Part shown: positions 20,351 to 27,765 of the stretch, piece after piece | How positions within the stretch are numbered: position 1 is the first letter of the stretch | Layout: every line of letters begins with the position of its first letter | Source: Ciceribacter sp. T2.26MG-112.2 | GTDB taxonomy: Bacteria; Pseudomonadota; Alphaproteobacteria; Rhizobiales; Rhizobiaceae | Direction of reading: 5' to 3' | Length of the DNA stretch: 64,000 bases | Assembly (NCBI RefSeq): GCF_900492205.1 | Contig: NZ_UEYQ01000003.1 | Coordinates: 310,001-374,000 of the forward strand | Position numbers and translations under genes: made by a program | Notes under the pieces: generated by a model | What the model was told of the DNA's origin: nothing | The model's database searches: none | Seen by the model: the letters and a program-made list of their open reading frames with translations, nothing else

Positions 20351-22018
20351 ATGGCTAAGAACGAAGAACTGGTGTTCGTGCCGCTGGGCGGCGTCGGCGA
20401 AATCGGCATGAACCTCGCACTCTACGGTTATGGCGCACCGTCGAACCGCGAATGGATCATGGTCGATTGCGGCGTGACCTTCCCGGGTCCGGACCTGCCG
20501 GGCGTCGATCTCGTCCTTGCCGATGTCAGCTTCATCGCCGCCCGCAAGAACAAGCTCAAGGCGATCATCATCACCCATGCGCATGAGGACCACTATGGCG
20601 GCCTCAACGACATCTGGCCGGGCCTTAACGTCCCCGTCTACGGCTCGGGCTTCACCGCCGGCATGCTGGAAGCCAAGCGGGACTACGAAGGCAGCCGGGC
20701 AAAGATTCCGGTGACGCCGTTCAAGGCCGGCGACGTGATCAATGTCGGCCCGTTCTCGATCGAGGCCGTCGGCGTCAACCACTCGATCCCCGAGCCGATG
20801 TCGCTGGTCATCCGCACGCCGCTCGGCAATGTCATCCACACTGGCGACTGGAAGATCGACCATCACCCGTCGCTCGGCCCGTTGACCGATGAAGCGCGCT
20901 TCCGCGCACTCGGCGACGAGGGCGTGCTGGCCGTCATGTGCGATAGCACCAATTCCATGCGCGACGGCGTATCGCCCTCGGAGGAACAGGTCTCAGAAGG
21001 GCTTCGCCAGATCATCGAGGCGGCCGAGGGCCGCGTCGCGATCACCACCTTCTCGTCGAATGTCGGGCGTATCCGTTCGATCGCGCAAGCTGCCGAAGCC
21101 GCCGGCCGCGAAGTGCTGCTGCTCGGCTCGTCGCTGAAGCGCGTCTGCGCGGTCGCCGACGATCTCGGCATCATGGAAGGCTTGAAGCCCTTCATCGCCG
21201 AAGACGAGTTCGGCTTCATCCCGCGCGACAAGGTCGTCATCATCCTCACCGGCAGCCAGGGCGAACCCCGCGCGGCGCTCGCCAAGATCGCCCGCGACGA
21301 GATGCGCAATGTGGCGCTGACCGCCGGCGACACCGTGGTCTTCTCGTCGCGCACCATTCCGGGCAATGAGAAGGCGATCATCGAGATCAAGAACGGTCTG
21401 ATGGAGCAGGGCATCCATATCGTCACCGACAGCGAAGCGCTGGTCCATGTTTCGGGCCACCCGCGGCGCAACGAACTGCTGCAGATGTACGAATGGACCC
21501 GGCCGCAGATCCTCGTGCCGGTACATGGTGAAGCCGCCCACCTGATTTCCCAGGCCGAACTGGCCGAGCAGGCCGGCATCAAGAGCGTACCGCGCGTGCG
21601 CAATGGTGATATGCTCCGGCTGGCTCCGGGCGAAGCCGAGGTCATCGACCAGGTTCCGCACGGCCGCATCTACAAGGATGGCAAGCTCATCGGCAATCTC
21701 GACGAGATGGGCATCGGCAACCGGCGCAAGCTGTCCTATGTCGGTCACGTCGCCGTCAACGTCGTGCTGGATGCTCGCCTTGAATTCCTCGGCGATCCGG
21801 AACTCGTCACCTTCGGGCTGCCGCAATACGACCAGGAGGGTGAGTCCATGGAGGACACCCTTTATGACGCCGTGCTCGGCGCGGTTGAGAGCATTCCGCG
21901 TGCGCGGCGCAAGGACCTGGAAATGGTGCGCGAGAGCATTCGGCGGGCGGTGCGCGGCACGGCCAACGACGCCTGGGGCAAGAAGCCGATCGTCACCGTG
22001 TTCGTGACCAAAGTCTGA
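20351..22018 (+). CDS. rnj: Ribonuclease J
   Basis: A 555-residue metallo-beta-lactamase/beta-CASP nuclease with 5'-exo- and endonuclease activity in mRNA and rRNA processing. The zinc motif THAHEDHYGG is at about residue 75, further ligands are in IHTGDW and a CDSTN motif, and the beta-CASP region includes HVSGHPRRNEL and VPVHGE. A GTG at 20330 overlapping birA is in frame, but ATG 20351 follows AAGGAAAG and starts MAKNEELVFVPLGG, the usual N-terminus, so it was chosen. Confidence 0.95.
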   Translation: MAKNEELVFVPLGGVGEIGMNLALYGYGAPSNREWIMVDCGVTFPGPDLPGVDLVLADVSFIAARKNKLKAIIITHAHEDHYGGLNDIWPGLNVPVYGSGFTAGMLEAKRDYEGSRAKIPVTPFKAGDVINVGPFSIEAVGVNHSIPEPMSLVIRTPLGNVIHTGDWKIDHHPSLGPLTDEARFRALGDEGVLAVMCDSTNSMRDGVSPSEEQVSEGLRQIIEAAEGRVAITTFSSNVGRIRSIAQAAEAAGREVLLLGSSLKRVCAVADDLGIMEGLKPFIAEDEFGFIPRDKVVIILTGSQGEPRAALAKIARDEMRNVALTAGDTVVFSSRTIPGNEKAIIEIKNGLMEQGIHIVTDSEALVHVSGHPRRNELLQMYEWTRPQILVPVHGEAAHLISQAELAEQAGIKSVPRVRNGDMLRLAPGEAEVIDQVPHGRIYKDGKLIGNLDEMGIGNRRKLSYVGHVAVNVVLDARLEFLGDPELVTFGLPQYDQEGESMEDTLYDAVLGAVESIPRARRKDLEMVRESIRRAVRGTANDAWGKKPIVTVFVTKV

Positions 22019-22028
22019 CTGATCTTCG

Positions 22029-22066
22029 CGGCGAAGCTGCTATAGCTTCGCCGTGTTTCGTCTCTT
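22029..22066 (+). terminator. Hairpin after rnj, probable terminator
   Basis: A perfect 10-bp stem CGGCGAAGCT (22029-22038) / AGCTTCGCCG (22044-22053) with loop GCTAT begins eleven bases after the rnj stop. It is followed by TGTTTCGTCTCTT, which is T-rich but not a clean U-run, so termination may be partial and mce could be read through. Confidence 0.5.
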
Positions 22067-22078
22067 AGGGAGCCTGTC

Positions 22079-22483
22079 ATGCTTGGACGCGTCAACCACG
22101 TCGCCATCGCCGTTCCGGATCTCGTTGCCGCCACCGCATCCTATCGCGATACGCTGGGCGCCCATGTTTCGCAGGCGCAGGCTCTGCCGGAACACGGCGT
22201 AACCGTGGTCTTCGTCGAACTGCCCAACACCAAGATCGAACTGCTCGAGCCACTCGGCGCCGACTCGCCGATCGCCGCCTTCCTCGCCAAGAACCCGGGC
22301 GGCGGCATGCATCACATCTGCTACGAGGTCGAGGATATCCTGGCCGCGCGCGATCAACTGGCAAGCGGCGGTGCACGCGTGCTTGGCGGTGGCGAGCCGA
22401 AGATCGGCGCCCACGGCAAGCCGGTGCTGTTTCTGCATCCGAAGGACTTCTACGGTACGCTGATCGAACTCGAGCAGGTCTAA
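22079..22483 (+). CDS. mce: Methylmalonyl-CoA epimerase
   Basis: A 134-residue vicinal-oxygen-chelate protein that interconverts (R)- and (S)-methylmalonyl-CoA in the propionyl-CoA to succinyl-CoA pathway. Metal ligands are expected in VNHVAIAV (His near residue 7), MHHICYEVED and GTLIELEQ at the C-terminus, all visible. Length is exactly typical. No mutase or carboxylase gene is in the window. Confidence 0.92.
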   Translation: MLGRVNHVAIAVPDLVAATASYRDTLGAHVSQAQALPEHGVTVVFVELPNTKIELLEPLGADSPIAAFLAKNPGGGMHHICYEVEDILAARDQLASGGARVLGGGEPKIGAHGKPVLFLHPKDFYGTLIELEQV

Positions 22484-22581
22484 GCCGGCGCCACCGGCCA
22501 TTTGCGCGAAACCCGCAGTGACCCTATAAGACGGTCGAACCCGGCACCCTGTGGGCGCCGGCCAGCCGAAGGATCCAGACC

Positions 22582-22851
22582 TTGTCCATTCTGTCGTTTT
22601 TCGCGATCTACTTCGTCATCTGGTGGATTACGCTGTTTGCCGTCCTGCCGATCGGCATGAAGACGCAGGCCGAGGCCGATGATGTCGTTCCGGGAAGCGT
22701 CGAGAGCGCGCCGGCACGTTTTCGCGGCGGCAAGGTCGTGGCGATCACCACTGTCGTCTCGGCCATCATCTACGGCGGCTGGTATCTCGCGACCGCCTAT
22801 TTCGGCTTGGGCCTCGACAGCCTGCCGAATTTCCTTCCCAAGTTCGATTGA
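22582..22851 (+). CDS. DUF1467 family membrane protein
   Basis: An 89-residue protein with two transmembrane helices: one at the extreme N-terminus (FFAIYFVIWWITLFAVLPIG) and one near residues 50-70, separated by a polar loop. This pattern and the FVIWW..LFAVLP motif identify DUF1467, a conserved alphaproteobacterial family without known function. The start codon is TTG 22582; no ATG is close by. It lies between mce and proS, as in related rhizobia. Confidence 0.85.
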   Translation: MSILSFFAIYFVIWWITLFAVLPIGMKTQAEADDVVPGSVESAPARFRGGKVVAITTVVSAIIYGGWYLATAYFGLGLDSLPNFLPKFD

Positions 22852-22997
22852 AGGCCGCGTCGGTCCGGAGCGTAATCTGGGTCGCACAAGCCTGCGACGC
22901 CTGATTCAAACCCTCAGAATCGGCGCTTAAGTCAATGTCATCGCAACAGAAAACGCGTCAGCGACCGCTGTGCGATGTCTCAAGATCTCTGAAGGGC

Positions 22998-23026
22998 AAA
23001 AAAAAACAAGGTCCGAAGACCTTGTT
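22998..23026 (-). terminator. UUCG-capped intrinsic terminator of the sRNA
   Basis: On the minus strand, AACAAGGTC / GACCTTGTT (23026-23018 and 23013-23005) form a perfect 9-bp stem around a TTCG tetraloop, followed by an uninterrupted run of nine T (23006-22998, partly within the stem). It points away from proS and towards the DUF1467 gene, so it must serve a minus-strand transcript. Confidence 0.9.
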
Positions 23027-23143
23027 CAAGTATCGCGTGATCCTTCACCAATTAAGGGGCTGCGAACGAGCGCGCCTAAGATCTGATCCTCCCAAGACTT
23101 GACCGCGAATTTGGCAAGAATTTGAACTTCCTGCCTGTTTTGT
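22998..23143 (-). ncRNA. Probable trans-acting sRNA, alpha-r9 (Smr9C-like) family
   Basis: A minus-strand unit of about 146 nt bounded by a good promoter and a very strong intrinsic terminator, with no coding frame. The predicted start near 23143 follows the boxes listed separately. The RNA has an internal GGGAGGA segment and ends in a UUCG-capped stem. From memory, Sinorhizobium has the roughly 150-nt sRNA Smr9C between a DUF1467-type gene and proS; the same position, size and orientation support the assignment, but I could not compare sequences. The 5' end could be off by a few bases. Confidence 0.6.
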
Positions 23144-23150
23144 GGGCTAA

Positions 23151-23179
23151 CGCTAGCCCAACTTGTGCGCTTTGTCACC
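23151..23179 (-). promoter_or_regulatory. Promoter of the sRNA
   Basis: On the minus strand GGTGAC (23179-23174), 17 bases, CTAGCG (23156-23151). It matches the rhizobial CTTGAC-N17-CTATAT spacing exactly and the boxes partly. The start predicted near 23143-23144 gives an RNA ending at the terminator after about 146 nt. Confidence 0.5.
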
Positions 23180-23448
23180 CCATTTTTTGCAAAATTGCTA
23201 CAGTCCCGAGAAAAAATCGTTCACGTCGGAAATGTCGCAGGTGAGGTCTTGAAACTCCGCATTTCGTGACGGTCCCATCCCTGCCAGCATGCTGTCCGAC
23301 ATGACACGCAACAGGCCTGTGGGGTGACCATGCGGCCACGTTCATCCGGGTTTTCTTGTGCGAGGGAAACCGCTATGAACGCTTCGAGAAACACCGTCGT
23401 CATGGCTGATTCCGCTTCTCGTGGAATCCTAAACTGTTGGAACCTGTT
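23180..23448. other. Leader region of proS, no gene seen
   Basis: About 270 bases between the sRNA promoter and proS. Short frames on both strands show no ribosome site or recognisable product. The sequence carries the proS leader; a weak GGA is the only ribosome-binding signal, about seven bases before ATG 23449. Nothing else could be supported. Confidence 0.5.
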
Positions 23449-24771
23449 ATGCGTCTTTCGCGCTATTTCCTGCCGATCCTCAAGGAAAACCCCAAGGAAG
23501 CGGAGATCGTCTCCCACCGCCTGATGCTGCGCGCCGGCATGATCCGCCAGCAGAGCCAGGGGATCTATTCCTGGCTGCCGCTTGGCAAGCGCGTGCTCGA
23601 CAAGGTCAACGGCATCATTCGCGAAGAGCAGAACCGTGCCGGCGCCATCGAACTTCTGATGCCGACCTTGCAGTCGGCCGAACTCTGGCAGGAAAGCGGT
23701 CGCTACGAGGACTACGGCAAGGAGATGCTGCGCATCAAGGACCGCCAGGATCGTCCTATGCTTTACGGTCCGACCAACGAGGAAATGGTCACCGATATCT
23801 TTCGGTCCTATGTCAAGTCGTACAAGAGCCTGCCGCTGAACCTCTACCACATCCAGCTGAAGTTCCGCGACGAGATCCGGCCGCGCTTCGGCACGATGCG
23901 TTCGCGTGAGTTCCTGATGAAGGATGCCTATTCCTTCGACCTGACCCAGGACGACGCGATCCACTCCTACAACAAGATGTTCGCCGCCTATCTGCGGACG
24001 TTCTCCCGCCTCGGCCTGCGTGCCATCCCGATGCGCGCCGACACCGGCCCGATCGGCGGCAATCACAGCCATGAATTCATTATTCTCGCCGAGACGGGTG
24101 AGTCGGAAGTCTTCAGCCACAAGAGCTTCGTTAATTTCGACATTCCGGCGGAAGATACGGATTTCGACGATGTCGCCGGTCTGCAGGCGATCTTCGACAA
24201 GTGGACCTCGGTCTATGCGGCTACCTCGGAAATGCACGACGAGGCAGCCTTCAATGCTATCCCCGAAGCCGATCGCCTCTCGGCTCGCGGCATCGAGGTC
24301 GGCCATATCTTCTATTTCGGCACCAAATATTCCGAGCCGATGGGCGCCAAGGTGCAAGGGCCGGACGGCAAGGAGCACCTTGTCCACATGGGATCCTACG
24401 GCATTGGCCCGACCCGCCTTGTTCCCGCCATCATCGAAGCCTCGCATGACGAGAACGGCATCATCTGGCCGGATTCGGTCGCGCCGTTCGATTGCGTCGT
24501 GATCAACATGAAGGTCGGTGACGAGGCCTGCGATGCCGCCTGCGAGCGGCTCTACGCGGCGCTTTCCAAGGCCGGCAAGGACGTGCTTTACGACGATACC
24601 GACGATCGCGCCGGCACCAAGTTCGCGACCGCCGACCTGATCGGCGTTCCGGTGCAGCTGATTGCCGGGCCCCGCTCGGTCGCCAATGGCGAGATCGAGA
24701 TTAAGGACCGCAAGACCGGCGCCCGCGAGACGATGACGATCGAAGCGGCCATCAACAAGCTGGTCGGGTAA
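23449..24771 (+). CDS. proS: Prolyl-tRNA synthetase, short alphaproteobacterial type
   Basis: A 440-residue class II aminoacyl-tRNA synthetase. The start [20 protein letters not shown] and class II motifs are clear: motif 1 in [21 protein letters not shown], motif 2 in [21 protein letters not shown], motif 3 in [10 protein letters not shown]. At 440 residues it lacks the inserted editing domain present in the about 570-residue bacterial form, which is normal for alphaproteobacteria. A GTG-like extension to 23437 adds only four codons. It probably forms an operon with lolC and lolD. Confidence 0.97.
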   Translation: MRLSRYFLPILKENPKEAEIVSHRLMLRAGMIRQQSQGIYSWLPLGKRVLDKVNGIIREEQNRAGAIELLMPTLQSAELWQESGRYEDYGKEMLRIKDRQDRPMLYGPTNEEMVTDIFRSYVKSYKSLPLNLYHIQLKFRDEIRPRFGTMRSREFLMKDAYSFDLTQDDAIHSYNKMFAAYLRTFSRLGLRAIPMRADTGPIGGNHSHEFIILAETGESEVFSHKSFVNFDIPAEDTDFDDVAGLQAIFDKWTSVYAATSEMHDEAAFNAIPEADRLSARGIEVGHIFYFGTKYSEPMGAKVQGPDGKEHLVHMGSYGIGPTRLVPAIIEASHDENGIIWPDSVAPFDCVVINMKVGDEACDAACERLYAALSKAGKDVLYDDTDDRAGTKFATADLIGVPVQLIAGPRSVANGEIEIKDRKTGARETMTIEAAINKLVG

Positions 24772-24790
24772 GACCGAGCGAGGAGACGAA

Positions 24791-26098
24791 ATGACGAGTG
24801 CAGCCTCCGCCAACGAGACGGCCGCTCCGGATGGGGATAAGGCCGCGCGGCCTTTCTCCGGTTTCGAGCGCATGGTGGCCTGGCGCTATCTGCGCGCACG
24901 GCGCAAAGAGGCCTTCATCTCGGTGATCGCCGGCTTCTCCTTCGTCGGCATCATGCTGGGCGTGGCGACGCTGATCATCGTCATGGCGGTGATGAACGGG
25001 TTTCGCACCGAACTGATTTCCCGCATCCTTGGAATCAACGGTCACATGATCGTCCAGCCGGTCGACGGTCCGCTGGAGAACTACGCGGAGCTGGCGACGA
25101 AGTTTTCCGCCGTTCCGGGTGTTACCATGGCGCTGCCGCTGGTCGAGGGCCAGACGCTCGCCTCCGGCCGCGCCGGGGCGGGAACCGGCGCTCTGGTGCG
25201 TGGCATCCGCTCCGAGGACATGACCAAGCTCACCACGGTTTCCTCCAATATCCGCGCCGGTGACCTGGTCGGCTTTGCCGCGGGGCAGGGCGTGCTGGTC
25301 GGCTCGCGCATGGCGGCGGACCTCGGCATCACGGCCGGCGACACGATCACGCTCGTTTCACCGGAGGGCGACGTCACGCCGCTCGGGGTCAATCCTCGGG
25401 TCAAGGCCTATCCGGTCTCGGGCGTGTTCGAGATCGGCATGTCGGAATACGACGCCTCGATCATCTACATGCCGCTGGAGGAGTCGCAACTCTATTTCAA
25501 CGCCGAAGGCCTGGTCCAGTCGATCGAACTTTTCGTCTCCGATCCCGACGCGGTCGACGAATTGCGACCGAAGATCGAGGAGGCCGCCGGCCGGCAGATC
25601 TTCATCACCGACTGGCGCCAGCGCAACCAGACCTTCTTCTCCGCCCTGCAGGTGGAGCGCAACGTGATGTTCATGATCCTCACCCTGATCGTGCTGGTCG
25701 CGGCCCTCAACATCATCTCGGGCCTGATCATGCTGGTGAAGGACAAGTCGAGCGACATCGCCATCCTGCGCACCATGGGAGCGAGCGCCAATGCCATCAT
25801 GCGGATCTTCTTCATGACCGGGGCGGCGATCGGCGCGACCGGCACCTTTGCCGGCGTCGTGCTCGGCGTGGTCGTCTGTCTCAACATCGAATCGATCCGC
25901 GGTTTCTTCTCCTGGGTCTCGGGCACCGTTCTGTTCGACCCTGAGCTCTATTTCCTCAGCAAGCTTCCCGCCGACATGAATGTCGGTGAGACGGTGTCCG
26001 TCGTCGTCATGGCACTCAGCCTGTCCTTCCTGGCGACGATCTTCCCGGCCTGGCGCGCCTCGCGCCTCGATCCGGTCCAGGCCCTGCGCTACGAATAA
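24791..26098 (+). CDS. lolC: Lipoprotein-releasing ABC transporter permease LolC/LolE
   Basis: A 435-residue FtsX-like permease with one N-terminal helix, a large periplasmic domain (about residues 70-290) and three C-terminal helices. The N-terminal ERMVAWRYLRARRKEAFISVIAGFSFVGI and the ending FPAWRASRLDPVQALRYE are characteristic. With LolD it extracts sorted lipoproteins from the inner membrane and hands them to LolA. Only one permease is encoded, consistent with a homodimeric LolF-like arrangement. GAGGAG lies just upstream of ATG 24791. Confidence 0.95.
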   Translation: MTSAASANETAAPDGDKAARPFSGFERMVAWRYLRARRKEAFISVIAGFSFVGIMLGVATLIIVMAVMNGFRTELISRILGINGHMIVQPVDGPLENYAELATKFSAVPGVTMALPLVEGQTLASGRAGAGTGALVRGIRSEDMTKLTTVSSNIRAGDLVGFAAGQGVLVGSRMAADLGITAGDTITLVSPEGDVTPLGVNPRVKAYPVSGVFEIGMSEYDASIIYMPLEESQLYFNAEGLVQSIELFVSDPDAVDELRPKIEEAAGRQIFITDWRQRNQTFFSALQVERNVMFMILTLIVLVAALNIISGLIMLVKDKSSDIAILRTMGASANAIMRIFFMTGAAIGATGTFAGVVLGVVVCLNIESIRGFFSWVSGTVLFDPELYFLSKLPADMNVGETVSVVVMALSLSFLATIFPAWRASRLDPVQALRYE

Positions 26099-26110
26099 GG
26101 ATACCGCTTC

Positions 26111-26800
26111 ATGCCTTCCGATACCGTTCTTTCGCTCTCGGGCATCGACCGCCATTACGGGCAGGGCGAAACCACACTCAGTATCCTCAAGGGCGCCGAC
26201 TTCAGCCTGAGGAGCGGGGAGACCGTCGCCCTGGTCGCTCCCTCGGGTACGGGCAAGTCCACGCTCCTGCACGTGGCCGGATTGCTCGAGCATCCCGATG
26301 CGGGCGAAGTGACTCTCGGCGGCGTGGCCTGCCACGATCTCTCGGATGAGCGTCGCACCGCGATGCGGCGCCACTCGGTCGGTTTTGTCTACCAGTTCCA
26401 TCACCTGCTGCCGGAGTTCTCCGCATTGGAGAACATCATGATGCCGCAGCTGATCGCCGGTCTTTCGCGCGAGGAGGCCCGCGAACGCGCCTCGCAATTG
26501 CTCGACTACATGCGGATCGGCCATCGCGGCGAACACCGCCCCGCGGAATTGTCGGGCGGCGAGCAACAGCGCGTTGCCATCGCCCGCGCCGTTGCCAATG
26601 CGCCGCTCGTCCTGCTCGCCGACGAGCCGACTGGAAACCTCGATCCGGAGACGGCTTCCTATGTGTTTTCCGCGCTGGAAGCCTTGGTGCGCCAGTCCGG
26701 CCTCGCTGCCCTGATCGCCACCCACAATCACGAACTGGCGCGCCGGATGGATCGCTGCGTGACGCTGATCGACGGAAAGGTCGTCGATTTCGTCGCATAG
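26111..26800 (+). CDS. lolD: Lipoprotein-releasing ABC transporter ATPase
   Basis: A 229-residue ATPase that powers LolC. Walker A is APSGTGKST (about residue 41), the signature [14 protein letters not shown] is at about residue 140, and Walker B is [12 protein letters not shown]. It starts 12 bases after lolC with AAGGAT upstream. The next gene is on the other strand, so the operon ends here; no strong terminator hairpin is visible in the 22-base gap. Confidence 0.96.
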   Translation: MPSDTVLSLSGIDRHYGQGETTLSILKGADFSLRSGETVALVAPSGTGKSTLLHVAGLLEHPDAGEVTLGGVACHDLSDERRTAMRRHSVGFVYQFHHLLPEFSALENIMMPQLIAGLSREEARERASQLLDYMRIGHRGEHRPAELSGGEQQRVAIARAVANAPLVLLADEPTGNLDPETASYVFSALEALVRQSGLAALIATHNHELARRMDRCVTLIDGKVVDFVA

Positions 26801-26822
26801 TCGGCGGGGGGAGCGGGACCGT

Positions 26823-27407
26823 CTAGAGGAGCCCGCAAGCCTTGCTGCCGATCTCGTCCGTCCAATCCTCGACCGACACGGTCCTGGGGGCCACGCTTTG
26901 CGCGGTTTCGTCCCGCTTGAGCTTGCCGGTCACGACATTGTAGTCGCAGGAGCCGCTGTCATCGAGATCAAGCGTGTCATGGTAGGTGTAGGTGTAGCCG
27001 GCGACGATGAACCGGTTCTCGCGATAGGCAAGTGTCAGGGTCCTTTCCCAGCGGTTGCGGCCGATTGCCGAGTTTTGCGACATCACCGCGATGGAGCCGT
27101 TTGCGAGTGCTGTGATCGCCGGATCCTGGCCATAGAAGCCGTCCAGTCTGGAATTGCCCCAGACTTTGTCCGGTGCGGATGTCACCAGCTTCAGCAGGCC
27201 GCGATCGCTCTCCGTGACATAGAGATAAATTCCGATAACCTCGTCATCGCTGCCGGGGGCAACGAGCAGCGCCAGATCCGCCGCTCCGTCCTTGTTCCAG
27301 TCGCCGGACGCTCCGGAGATAATCCGCTCGGCCGGAAACGACTGGGCAAGAACACCCATGGCCGGCAGCAGCCCCACCGAAAGCCACAAAAAGAACTGCC
27401 TGATCAC
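26823..27407 (-). CDS. Exported protein with a single FG-GAP/VCBS-like motif
   Basis: A 194-residue protein with a signal peptide (FFLWLSVGLLPAMGVLAQS, cleavage after about residue 21). Near residue 35 is DWNKDGAADLALLV, the calcium-binding-like loop typical of one FG-GAP/VCBS repeat. Two cysteines lie in the C-terminal half (near SGSCDYN and SKACGLL). The start codon is GTG 27407, with a G-rich GGGGGA upstream. It is convergent with lolD and divergent from the LexA-controlled small gene. No specific function can be assigned. Confidence 0.75.
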   Translation of the reverse strand: MIRQFFLWLSVGLLPAMGVLAQSFPAERIISGASGDWNKDGAADLALLVAPGSDDEVIGIYLYVTESDRGLLKLVTSAPDKVWGNSRLDGFYGQDPAITALANGSIAVMSQNSAIGRNRWERTLTLAYRENRFIVAGYTYTYHDTLDLDDSGSCDYNVVTGKLKRDETAQSVAPRTVSVEDWTDEIGSKACGLL

Positions 27408-27488
27408 TGCCCATCCCCCAAAAGCCTATATGCGCAGTCTGTCGGATCTCCGGCGCGAAGTCACGCGAGAGGCCGACCTAATTTGGTA

Positions 27489-27517
27489 TTGACACCAGAA
27501 CATAAAGCGAACATAAA
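27489..27517 (+). promoter_or_regulatory. Promoter of the 28-residue SOS peptide
   Basis: A near-consensus promoter: TTGACA (27489-27494), a 17-base spacer, CATAAA (27512-27517). The predicted start near 27524 gives a leader of about 20 nt. A LexA box fills most of the spacer and overlaps the first base of the -10 element, the classic arrangement for repression by occlusion. Confidence 0.8.
27498..27512 (+). promoter_or_regulatory. LexA box (GAAC-N7-GAAC)
   Basis: GAACATAAAGCGAAC is a perfect match to the alphaproteobacterial SOS operator (GTTC-N7-GTTC read on the other strand). It sits between the -35 and -10 boxes. The exact spacing, the position and a second intact box upstream of dinB in the same window make chance unlikely. 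Confidence 0.85.
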
Positions 27518-27544
27518 AGATACATAACGAGTAAGGAGAGAGCC

Positions 27545-27631
27545 ATGACCGAAATTCTTCGTGACGTTGCCGCATTCGCCTCGATTTCCATGTTCGTCGC
27601 CAGCCTCTCGGTGATCATGCTGGCGCTTTGA
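27545..27631 (+). CDS. 28-residue membrane peptide under SOS control
   Basis: A tiny frame with strong translation and transcription signals: AAGGAGAG at 27532-27539, six bases from the ATG, and a LexA-covered promoter just upstream. The product starts MTEILRDVAAF and continues as one hydrophobic helix (residues about 8-28, with only Ser as polar residues) ending at LAL, so it should insert in the inner membrane. Size, predicted topology and control resemble Caulobacter SidA, a 29-residue SOS-induced inhibitor of the divisome; I see no alignment-level proof. It lies 135 bases upstream of dnaE. Confidence 0.8.
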   Translation: MTEILRDVAAFASISMFVASLSVIMLAL

Positions 27632-27765
27632 TTTTCCCCCGCTGGTACCCTTTGGTCCTCGCATATCTGTAGAGATCCCGATCTCGGTCCAAACTGTTCT
27701 GGACTTCGCCTCCCGCACGGCGGAAAATCACGCCTGATTCAAATGCGTGACGAGGATTGAGTTCG

